From Streptomyces sp. NRRL S-350 (GTDB taxonomy: Bacteria > Actinomycetota > Actinomycetes > Streptomycetales > Streptomycetaceae), in NCBI RefSeq assembly GCF_000719705.1, contig NZ_JOHO01000021.1, positions 89,026 through 153,025 of the forward strand: a stretch of DNA of 64,000 bases, read 5' to 3'. The notes beneath the pieces are model-generated. The model saw only the letters and a list, made by a program, of their open reading frames with translations. It was not told where the DNA came from and ran no database searches. Positions 35,212 to 42,965 of the stretch are shown here, one piece after another. Each line of letters begins with the position of its first letter. Within the stretch, counting starts at the first letter, position 1. The position numbers and the translations under genes are program-made.

Positions 35212-36615
35212 ATGAGCACAGCCCCCCACCCGGCGCAGCCGTCACGCCGCACGCTTCTCGGCCTGGCCGCCGCCACTCCCCTGGCGATGACCGGGATACT
35301 GAGCTTCGGCGCAGGCACCGCCCACGCGGCCGACTCGGCGTACGTGATGTGCTACTTCACCGAGTCGAACGACCTCGGCGCGGGCACCGACTACGGCCTC
35401 CACCTCGCGGTCAGCCGCGACGCGCTGGAGTGGACGCCGCTGAACCAGAACAACCCCGTCGTCACCCCCACCGAGGGCGCCACGGGCCTGCGCGACCCGT
35501 TCATCCTGCGCAAGCAGGACGGCACGTTCGTGGTGCTCGCCACCGACCTCAAGGGCACCGACTGGACGTACAACAGCCAGTACATCCACGTCTGGTACTC
35601 GACCGACCTGCGCACCTTCACCGGCTACCACCGGCTGAAGCTGCATGACATGGTCACCCACAGCTGGGCGCCGGAGGCCTTCTGGGACGCGGGCCGAGGC
35701 CAGTACGCGATCATCTACTCGTCGGTCAACTCCAGCCGCCACAACGTGATCATGGTCAACTACACCACCGACTTCGTCACGGTCTCGGCGCCGCAGGTCT
35801 TCTTCGACCCCGGGTACGACGCGATCGACGGCGACATGACGGTGGGCGTGAACGGCGTCAACTACCTCTACTTCAAGAACAACAGGAACGGGACACTGCT
35901 GGGCGCCCGCTCCACCTCGCTCGCCCCGGGCAGCTTCACGCCCTTCACCCCGGCCGTCTCACACGGCGGCACCGAGGCCCCGACCGTCGTCAAATCCCTC
36001 ACCTCCGGCACCTACTGGATGTGGGGCGACACCTACACGCCCAACGGCGTCTTCTACGCCTGGCAGACCACCGACCTGGCGGCCGGCACCTGGACCCCGC
36101 TCGACCAGAAGACCTACACCCAGCCGCTCAACTCCAAGCACTGCGGCATCACGACCATCACCACCGCCGAGTACGACAACCTGCTCGCCAAGTGGGGCGC
36201 CCCGGACTGGAACCGGCTCAAGTCGTACAACTTCCCGGACCGTTACGTCCGCCATGCCGACAACGTCGGCCGCATCGACCCGTACCCGTTCAACCCGTAC
36301 ACCGACTCCCTGTGGAAGCTGGTGCCGGGCCTCGCCGACAGCTCCGCCGTGTCCTTCCAGTCCGTCAACGACCCCACCCGCTACCTGCGGCACTACGACT
36401 ACCAGCTGCGACTCGACGCCAACGACGGAACCTCGACCTTCGCGGCGGACGCGACCTTCCACCGCACGGCCGGCCTGGCGGACTCGACCTGGACCTCCTT
36501 CCGCTCGCACAACTTCCCGACCCGGTACCTGCGGCACTCCAACTACGTTCTGCGCATCGACCCGATCTCGACGGCCACCGAACGGCAGGACGCGACCTTC
36601 CGCGTCGGCTACTGA
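35212..36615 (+). CDS. Secreted GH43-like glycosidase with AbfB domain
   Basis: 467 residues from ATG 35212 (GGAG upstream). The Tat signal SRRTLLGLAAA ends near GTAHAA. The five-bladed propeller region has GLHLAVSRDALEWTPL, GLRDPFILRKQDGTFVVLAT (general-acid region RDP) and SWAPEAFWD, as in GH43/DUF arabinosidase-like enzymes. Residues from about 325 form an AbfB (CBM42-like) beta-trefoil with RYVRHADNVGRID, RYLRHYDYQLRLD and RYLRHSNYVLRID. It likely removes arabinose side chains outside the cell. Confidence 0.88.
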   Translation: MSTAPHPAQPSRRTLLGLAAATPLAMTGILSFGAGTAHAADSAYVMCYFTESNDLGAGTDYGLHLAVSRDALEWTPLNQNNPVVTPTEGATGLRDPFILRKQDGTFVVLATDLKGTDWTYNSQYIHVWYSTDLRTFTGYHRLKLHDMVTHSWAPEAFWDAGRGQYAIIYSSVNSSRHNVIMVNYTTDFVTVSAPQVFFDPGYDAIDGDMTVGVNGVNYLYFKNNRNGTLLGARSTSLAPGSFTPFTPAVSHGGTEAPTVVKSLTSGTYWMWGDTYTPNGVFYAWQTTDLAAGTWTPLDQKTYTQPLNSKHCGITTITTAEYDNLLAKWGAPDWNRLKSYNFPDRYVRHADNVGRIDPYPFNPYTDSLWKLVPGLADSSAVSFQSVNDPTRYLRHYDYQLRLDANDGTSTFAADATFHRTAGLADSTWTSFRSHNFPTRYLRHSNYVLRIDPISTATERQDATFRVGY

Positions 36616-36879
36616 CCGGCGCTCCCGGCTCCGTCCGGCCAACGGCCCCGTGCCGCTCGGCCGCGACAGACCTCGAAGCCGCAGCGGGCAGGCAGCCGGG
36701 CGAGGGGCAGGACCACAGCTGGGCTCCCAGCCGATCCCGCCGTTGGCTGGAGACCCGGTTCGCCGACGGCGACTACGTCGAGGCCGACCACGACTGCGCC
36801 ACCGACCTGTAGCACGACCGCCCAGGGGCGGCCCGCACGGGCCGCCCCGTCCCGCTCAGGCCAGGGCGGCCCGAGCGGC

Positions 36880-37100
36880 CACCGCACACCACCGGCGAAC
36901 TGGCCCAGGCCTGGGACCCGGGGGGCCTGGCACCCCGGAGCTCTCCGGGCACCTCGCGGTGCTATGCCGCACCGGTCTGCTGACTACCCGCCGGCACGGG
37001 CGGTACGTCCGCTCCACTCTCGACAGCTACCCGCTCGACAGCTACACGCTCGACCCGGCGCCGCTGACCACGCTGGGCAGTGACGTGCTGGCCGCGGTTC
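36880..37100 (+). pseudogene. ArsR-family regulator fragment
   Basis: TTGELAQAW in one frame and LSGHLAVLCRTGLLTTRRHG, RYVRSTLD and LTTLGSDVLAA in another recall the recognition helix and wing of an ArsR-type winged helix. The frameshift near 36935 and the missing N-terminus mark a relic. A 15-bp duplication (CTCGACAGCTACCCG) lies inside. The rest of 36616-37254 shows nothing recognisable. Confidence 0.45.
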
Positions 37101-37254
37101 CTTCCGACCCCGGCGGCGGCTCCATGCGGTCTGCCCGGGCGCGACGCGGACCGCTTCACGACAGGCTTCGCGGTTTGTTCCGCATGGCACCGGCTCCAGC
37201 TCCTAAGCTGTCCAGCAAACGATGTGACGCAGTGTCAGAGTCGGGGTGGGGTAC

Positions 37255-37584
37255 ATGGATATTCCTCTGGTGGACGCCGTAGCGGCAGTGCGTGACGAGC
37301 TGCTGGCCGCAGCGGCGCAGGGAGTGGACCAGGAGATCCAGTTCGCGGTAGGGCCCGTCGAGATGGAGTTCCAGGTCGAGCTGCGTGCCGACGTCAAGGC
37401 GAAAGGCGGATTCCGTCTGTGGGCGGTCTCCGCGGAGACGGAGGCAGGGGTCTCCCGGGGGCGGACGCACCGGGTCGCGTTCACGCTGACGCCGAAAAGC
37501 GCGAGCGGAGCGGACCTGCTGATCAGCGGGCCCCTGGGAGCCGAGGACGGGCCGGGCGACACCAGTCGGCACGTCCCGCACTGA
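37255..37584 (+). CDS. Trypco2-like (trypsin-co-occurring domain 2) protein
   Basis: A 109-residue protein from MDIPLVDAVAAVRDELLAAA; a GTG at 37246 is an alternative start. The order of helix, QEIQFAVGPVEMEFQVEL strands, an alanine-rich middle and THRVAFTLTP matches the small Trypco2 proteins found beside trypsin-NTPase conflict genes in actinobacteria. It is soluble, without catalytic residues. It lies 48 bp upstream of the trypsin/NTPase gene, so it is almost certainly its partner, perhaps a sensor, substrate or inhibitor. Confidence 0.8.
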   Translation: MDIPLVDAVAAVRDELLAAAAQGVDQEIQFAVGPVEMEFQVELRADVKAKGGFRLWAVSAETEAGVSRGRTHRVAFTLTPKSASGADLLISGPLGAEDGPGDTSRHVPH

Positions 37585-37632
37585 CGGTGCGGCGGGAGCA
37601 GGGAGTCGGTCGGCTGAGAGGGCTGGGGGGCA

Positions 37633-40600
37633 GTGGTGGACGAGGCGAGGCTGGTGGCGGTCACCGGGGCGGGCGGGCGGGGATCGGGGTACGCGGTCGG
37701 GCTGCGGCTCGTCCTGACCTCGGCGCACGTCGTGGCGCGGAAGGGCGCGCGGGTGAAGGTCTTCCACCCGGGTGGCGACCGGCAGTTCGTGGGCGTGAGC
37801 GTGTGGTGCGGGACACCGGGCGACATCGACGACGCCGCTCTGGTCGTGGTGACCGACGCCGCCTGGCGGCCGCCGTCGGGACCGGACGCGCGCTGGGGGC
37901 GACTCGCGACCACGCGGCCCGGCCAGGAATGCGAGACCTGGGGCGTGCCCGAGCTGATCCAGCGGCGCGGCACGGCGGTCGAGGCCAGTCAGCAGTGCGG
38001 TCTGCTCAACCCCGGCACCGGCTTCGTCAACAACCACTACGTCATGGACCTGCGTGCGCACCCGCCGAGCTGGCCGTCCGACGCCACCTCACCCTGGGGA
38101 GGCCTGTCGGGCGGTGCGATGTTCTGCGACCGGTTGCTGACCGGTGTGGTCCTCGCGGAGTCGGCGCACTCCGAACACGCTGCGCTGAAGGTCGTCCCTG
38201 CCTACGTGCTTCACCACGACCGTGCGTTCCGTGCCGCCCTGGCCACCCACGGTGGGGGACGACCGCAACTGGAAGCAGTGGAGTTCCAGGACCTGGCCGC
38301 CGTGGAGCCCACCCTCAACAAGGGTCCGGCCTCACCGGCGGCGCTGCTCACGGCGGACCGGCAGACGGTCCCGTTCCGCGGCCGGGTCGAGCTGATGGAC
38401 CGGTTGAGGGCCTGGTGCGGCCTGGGCGGGTTCGGCGCCTGGCTGCTGCACGGGCCCGGCGGCCAAGGCAAGACCAGAATCGCCCGCCGGCTTGCCGGCA
38501 CTCTCGCCGAGGAGAAATGGGCCGTGCTGTGGCTGCGCGCCGGGGCCACCGCAGCAGAGCTCCGTGGCCTGAGGCGCGCCGCCAAGCCGCTCCTGATCGT
38601 CGTCGACTACGCGGAGGCGCGCACCGACCAGATCGCCGGACTGGTGGAGGCCGCCGCCGAGCACGGCGGCGCCAGCCCGTTCAAGGTCCTGCTGCTGGCC
38701 CGGACGGCCGGTGACTGGTGGAGCCGGGCGAAGAATCTCACCAGCATCACGGAGAGCTACCTGGAGGGCACCCCGGACGTTGCCCTCCCCCCGCTCGATC
38801 CCGACCCACCGGACCGGTTGACGGCCTACCAGGACGCGGCGAGGGCCTTCGCGGGAAGCCTCTCGCGGGTCAAGGGTTACGAGCACCACAACTGGCCGCG
38901 CGTGGCCGCCAAGCTCCCCGTTCCGCGGCTCACCCGAGAAGGCCTGGGAAATGCCCTGACCCTGCAGATGACGGCCCTTGCCGACCTGCTCGACGAGGCC
39001 GAGAGGCCCGGTTCCCTCACGACCGCGCCGCGCCCGAGCGTGGAAGAACGACTGCTCGGCCACGAGACCCGCTACTGGACGCGAACGGCCGGCTCCGAAG
39101 GCCTGACCGGGATGCTCGAGGCCACCCTGCACGACGCGGTCACCGCAGCCTTGCTTGTCGGTGCCTCCGACAGCGTGCAGGCGGAGGCCACCCTGCGGCG
39201 CTTGGCCCGGCTGGCCGACCTGCCACGCGACCGACGGGAGGCCGTCGCGCTCTGGCTGGTGGCGATCTTCCCGTCGCTGGACCCCGGCCGTCTGTGGGGA
39301 AGCCTCTACCCCGACCGGCTGGCCGAGCGGTTCGTCGGGCTGCGGCTCGAGAAGGACCCGGAACTGGCGGAGAGCCTGGTGCAGGGGGCGGACGACCTGC
39401 AGGCCGCACAACTGCTGACCGTCTACAGCCGGGCCGCGGCCTACCCCGAGGTCCGCGGTCGCCTGGACGACCGGCTGACCGGCCTCTGCGTGCGGAACGG
39501 CACCAGGTTCGTTCCGCAACTCATCGACGTCGCGATCCAGACCGAGCACCCCGGCCCGCTGCTGGCGGCATTTGACCGCATCACCGGTGACCAGCTCGCG
39601 CTGGACGAACTGCGACGCCTTGTCGACTGGGTCCCGGAGTCCACCCAGCGCCTCGCGGCCTGGGTGGCGAAGGCCGCCACGCTGCTCGCGAACCGCACGC
39701 GCGACATCCCCCCGGGCAACCCGAACCGGCTGCCGCTCCTCGCCAACGCCTTGATCGAGCAGTCCAACAGACTCAGCAACACGGGACGGCACGAGGAGGC
39801 ACTGGCCGCCGTGGAGGAGGCCGTCGAGGTCAGCCGAACGCTGGCCATGAGCGACCCCTCGCACCTGCGCGACTACGCCAAGGCTCTCAACAACCTGTCG
39901 AACCGCTACGGCGACTTCGGACGGCACGAGGAGGCCCTCGCGGCGATCGAGACCTCGGTACGGATCCGCAGCCGGCTCACCGGGGCCCTGTTCTCGGAGA
40001 TCTTCCCCGACAACGCGGCGGCGGAGGACCTGTCCGCTCACCTCTCCCGGTCCGAGGAGGGCCGGCTCAGCACGGCGGAGCTGCTCCTCGAATCCTTCGA
40101 CGGCCTCGCGATGGCGCTCAACAACCTCTCCGCCCGACTGTCCGTCATGGGCCGGCATCGGGAGGCGCTGGAAGCGGTCGAGCAGTCGCTGTTCGACTTG
40201 CGTCTTCTGGTGGATTCGGATCCCGAGAAGTACCTCCCCGAGCTCGCCAGGATCACGGCCAATCACGGGGCCAGACTCGCGGCGGTGGGACGGCGGCAGG
40301 AGTCGCTCGCCGCGCTGGAAAGCGCACTCGCCAGTCTCCGGCCGATGGCCCAGCGCCGCCCGGATGCCCACCTTCCGGACCTCGCGATGGTCCTCGGGAA
40401 CATGGCCGTGGAGTTGGGGGCGCTCGGGAGGACCGAGGAGGCGCTGGCTGCGGCCGAGGAATGCGTTGCCACCTACCGGGTGCTGGACCAGGGCCATCCC
40501 CACGGTACCTATCTGCCGGTCCTGGCGCGGTTCGTCTCCAACCTGTCGGCCAGGCTGGCCGCCGTCGGGCGGATCCAAGAGGCACTGGCAGCCGCCGACG

Positions 40601-41232
40601 AGGCCGTCACGATGTTCGAGCGCTTGGCGGAGGACCACCCCGACGCCTACCAGGCGGAACTCGGGACGGCACTCGACCGGAGGTTCATGCGGCTGACCGA
40701 CCTGAACCGGCCGTACGATGCCCTGCAGACGGCGATCCGCGCGGTCGACGTCTTCCGGGACCTCGCCGAGCGCTTCCCCGGCCGCCACCGAGCGGAACTT
40801 GCCAGGAACCTGCACCACCTCGCCCGCGCCCTCGCCACGCAGGGGCGGCGTCGGCCCAGTCTGGCCGCCATCGACGAATCCCTTGCTCTCCACCGCGCGC
40901 TTGCCGCAGCCAACCCCGGAGCCTACGAGGACCTGCTCGCCGCGTCGGAGGAACTGCGCGCCGGGATCGTCGCGTTGCCGGCGCGCAACGACGTGATCCT
41001 GGAGACCGTGGACCAGGTGAAGGCCATCATCGGCGAGCAACTCGGGATCGACCCGGACGACATAGGCCCGGACGAGGGACTCGTCGACGAGTTGGGCGCG
41101 GACGAGCTGGACATGGTGGAGATCGTCATGGCTGTGGAGGACGTATTCGGCATGGACATCCCGGAGGAGCAAGCCCGGGCGATGGCGACGCCCCAGCACC
41201 TGGTCCGCGCCGTCCTGGCGCATCTGCTCTGA
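37633..41232 (+). CDS. Trypsin-like / STAND-type NTPase / TPR protein with ACP-like C-terminus
   Basis: A 1199-residue cytoplasmic protein from tandem GTG codons. Domains in order: a trypsin-like protease (about 1-205) with H32 in LTSAHVV, D64/D66 in GDIDDAALV and S159 in GLSGGA, so the triad looks intact; a P-loop NTPase (about 245-600) with Walker A GPGGQGKT (274-281) and Walker B LIVVDYAE (D325); a helical region; TPR repeats (about 700-1110, for example GRHEEALAAVEEAVEVSRTL); and a C-terminal 80 residues shaped like an acyl carrier protein. There the attachment-site DSL motif reads DEL (E1158), so no pantetheine arm can be attached. With the upstream Trypco2 gene it fits the predicted NTP-dependent conflict systems, perhaps anti-phage. 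Confidence 0.85.
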   Translation: MVDEARLVAVTGAGGRGSGYAVGLRLVLTSAHVVARKGARVKVFHPGGDRQFVGVSVWCGTPGDIDDAALVVVTDAAWRPPSGPDARWGRLATTRPGQECETWGVPELIQRRGTAVEASQQCGLLNPGTGFVNNHYVMDLRAHPPSWPSDATSPWGGLSGGAMFCDRLLTGVVLAESAHSEHAALKVVPAYVLHHDRAFRAALATHGGGRPQLEAVEFQDLAAVEPTLNKGPASPAALLTADRQTVPFRGRVELMDRLRAWCGLGGFGAWLLHGPGGQGKTRIARRLAGTLAEEKWAVLWLRAGATAAELRGLRRAAKPLLIVVDYAEARTDQIAGLVEAAAEHGGASPFKVLLLARTAGDWWSRAKNLTSITESYLEGTPDVALPPLDPDPPDRLTAYQDAARAFAGSLSRVKGYEHHNWPRVAAKLPVPRLTREGLGNALTLQMTALADLLDEAERPGSLTTAPRPSVEERLLGHETRYWTRTAGSEGLTGMLEATLHDAVTAALLVGASDSVQAEATLRRLARLADLPRDRREAVALWLVAIFPSLDPGRLWGSLYPDRLAERFVGLRLEKDPELAESLVQGADDLQAAQLLTVYSRAAAYPEVRGRLDDRLTGLCVRNGTRFVPQLIDVAIQTEHPGPLLAAFDRITGDQLALDELRRLVDWVPESTQRLAAWVAKAATLLANRTRDIPPGNPNRLPLLANALIEQSNRLSNTGRHEEALAAVEEAVEVSRTLAMSDPSHLRDYAKALNNLSNRYGDFGRHEEALAAIETSVRIRSRLTGALFSEIFPDNAAAEDLSAHLSRSEEGRLSTAELLLESFDGLAMALNNLSARLSVMGRHREALEAVEQSLFDLRLLVDSDPEKYLPELARITANHGARLAAVGRRQESLAALESALASLRPMAQRRPDAHLPDLAMVLGNMAVELGALGRTEEALAAAEECVATYRVLDQGHPHGTYLPVLARFVSNLSARLAAVGRIQEALAAADEAVTMFERLAEDHPDAYQAELGTALDRRFMRLTDLNRPYDALQTAIRAVDVFRDLAERFPGRHRAELARNLHHLARALATQGRRRPSLAAIDESLALHRALAAANPGAYEDLLAASEELRAGIVALPARNDVILETVDQVKAIIGEQLGIDPDDIGPDEGLVDELGADELDMVEIVMAVEDVFGMDIPEEQARAMATPQHLVRAVLAHLL

Positions 41233-41433
41233 CCGGTTTGCCGGCCTCGCCGGTGGCCCTGCCCGTACGTCAGTGACGGACGAACGGGAGGTCGGCCGGT
41301 CGGACGCGGTCCTGGGGGCCGGCCCCGCGCAGGACCACGTCCAGTACGCGGGCCGGGTCGGCGGCCTAGGCGTGGGAAAGCCAGGCCAGGTTGGCCGAGA
41401 AGGCCGGCTCCGACCGGTTGGAGTGCCCCGCCG

Positions 41434-41609
41434 TACGACCCGACCCGGACCGACGGCCGCTGCGAGTTCGCCCTGCTGGACGGCCGGTTCGGCTGGGACT
41501 CCTACAGCGGTGCGCAGTCCCCGTGGTACTACGACGGCCGGGCCACTCCTACCAGGCCTGCATCATCGACCACACCTCCGGCCAGGTCGTCTATGGCGTC
41601 CGTAACTGA
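41434..41609 (+). pseudogene. C-terminal fragment of an unidentified protein
   Basis: TRTDGRCEFALLDGRFGWDS followed, after a frameshift near 41545, by GHSYQACIIDHTSGQVVYGV reads as the end of a small beta-rich protein with two cysteines. No start is visible and no family was recognised. The rest of 41233-41704 contains no other feature. Confidence 0.4.
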
Positions 41610-41704
41610 TCCCCGATCACGCCAGGGTGACGTGCGTGATCGGGCTCCTGTCGACCACGTACGTCACCGGGCTCACCCGGGGGTGCAACGGCGCCGACGC
41701 GCCG

Positions 41705-42427
41705 TCACATCCGTAGCAGATTGCGCACCAGGCCGGTCATTTTCGGCGAGGGAGCGACGTTGAGCTCCCGCTGGAGGAACGACCGGTACCGCTGGTAGGA
41801 GCGCAGTGCGCTGGCGATGTTGCCCTCGGCAAGGTGCACCTCGACCACGACCCGGTGCGCCGTCTCGCGCACGGGGTCGATCGCGATGGCCGCGAGAGCG
41901 GTCTGGAGCGCGGCCAAGTACCTCTCGGAGGCGCACAGTTGGCGGGCGAGACTCTCCAGTGCGTACAGCCGCAGCTGATCCCAGCGCTCGCGCTCCAGGC
42001 TGAGCCACTCCTCCTCCCAGCCCGGCAGCAGCTCGGCGGCCAGGTCGTCCACCAGTTCGTCGCAGCTGGCCGGCAACTGGCTGAGACCGGCAACCACTTG
42101 TCGCGCGCTGCGGCGCGCCTCGCGCAGGTCCACCCGGACGGCGGGCGAGAGGCGCATCCACCGCCCGGCGGTCTCGATCGGGATCGCCGAAGCCGCGTGC
42201 CGCGCATGGTACAGCGCGGCACGCAGGTTCGCTGCCGCGCGGCACTGCGTGGAATCCGGCCAGAGCCGTTCGGCCACGGAGGCGCGCTGGACACCGTCGT
42301 CGTGCAGGGCCAGGAACGCCAGCAGGTGTTGAGCACTCACCGGAAGGAGGACACGGCCTCCTGCGTCGGTGGCCTCGAAGCCCCGCAGCAGTTCGATGCC
42401 CGGACCATCCCAGAACACAACCCCCAC
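41705..42427 (-). CDS. AfsR/SARP-like transcriptional regulator
   Basis: About 240 residues from GTG 42427; the upstream in-frame Arg-rich sequence looks untranslated. An OmpR-like winged helix (about 8-80: PVSAQHLLAFLALHDDGVQR, SVAERLWPDSTQCRAAANLR) is followed by a bacterial transcriptional activation domain of helical repeats (about 100-235, AIDPVRETAHRVVVEVHLAE). SARP proteins activate secondary-metabolite clusters. It is divergent from the PatA/PatG-like protease gene and is the probable activator of the peptide locus. Confidence 0.85.
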   Translation of the reverse strand: MGVVFWDGPGIELLRGFEATDAGGRVLLPVSAQHLLAFLALHDDGVQRASVAERLWPDSTQCRAAANLRAALYHARHAASAIPIETAGRWMRLSPAVRVDLREARRSARQVVAGLSQLPASCDELVDDLAAELLPGWEEEWLSLERERWDQLRLYALESLARQLCASERYLAALQTALAAIAIDPVRETAHRVVVEVHLAEGNIASALRSYQRYRSFLQRELNVAPSPKMTGLVRNLLRM

Positions 42428-42965
42428 TCTGCCGCGACGGACCGTTCCTCGCACCCCCTCAGAGCCGCTGCGGACCCGAGTGCGCCGCGTGACCAGCGCG
42501 TTTGTTCGACAGCGCACTTTGCGTCGTGCGAGTGCTCCGCCACCGTCGCGGGGACGTTGCAGGAGCATCCCGCGTCCGTCGCCCGGGCGTGCCGCAGGCT
42601 TGTCGCCGAGCGTCACGAACCCGCCGGTGGACGGCCCGGGACCGCCCAGCACCCCACCATCGCACGGGCGTTGACGGGACGAGACGGCTCGACTCCGAGG
42701 GGTGGCGCCACCGAGACGGGTCACAGACCGTCACGGCGGGACCGGGCCGGGTGGCCGCCCGGGGCGACGATCACACCTCTTTGCCGTGCCGACCGCAACG
42801 CCGGCGGGACGGAGCCGTGACGGCGGCCGGCCCGCCGCCGTGACGCGCCGGAGCACAGCCGCCGCACGCCCGGGCTCGTTGACTTTCAGCAGTTGCTGCG
42901 GGCTTCGCAGCAGGCCGGCCCGACCGCCGGGAAGGGCCCCGACCACCCGAGAAGGGCGATGCCCC
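42428..42965. other. Divergent promoter region of the peptide locus
   Basis: About 540 bp without a believable gene between the SARP-like regulator and the subtilase. It should carry both promoters and the regulator's binding sites. No clear heptamer direct repeats of the SARP type could be identified by eye. Confidence 0.45.

Noticed and set aside
38332..41223. 963-residue open frame on the minus strand
   Set aside because: It is antisense to the trypsin-NTPase gene, with no motifs and Gly/Arg/Gln-rich composition. It is a by-product of high third-position GC.
41031..41229. Functional acyl carrier protein at the end of the conflict protein
   Set aside because: The attachment serine is replaced by Glu1158, so it cannot be pantetheinylated; only the fold is proposed.
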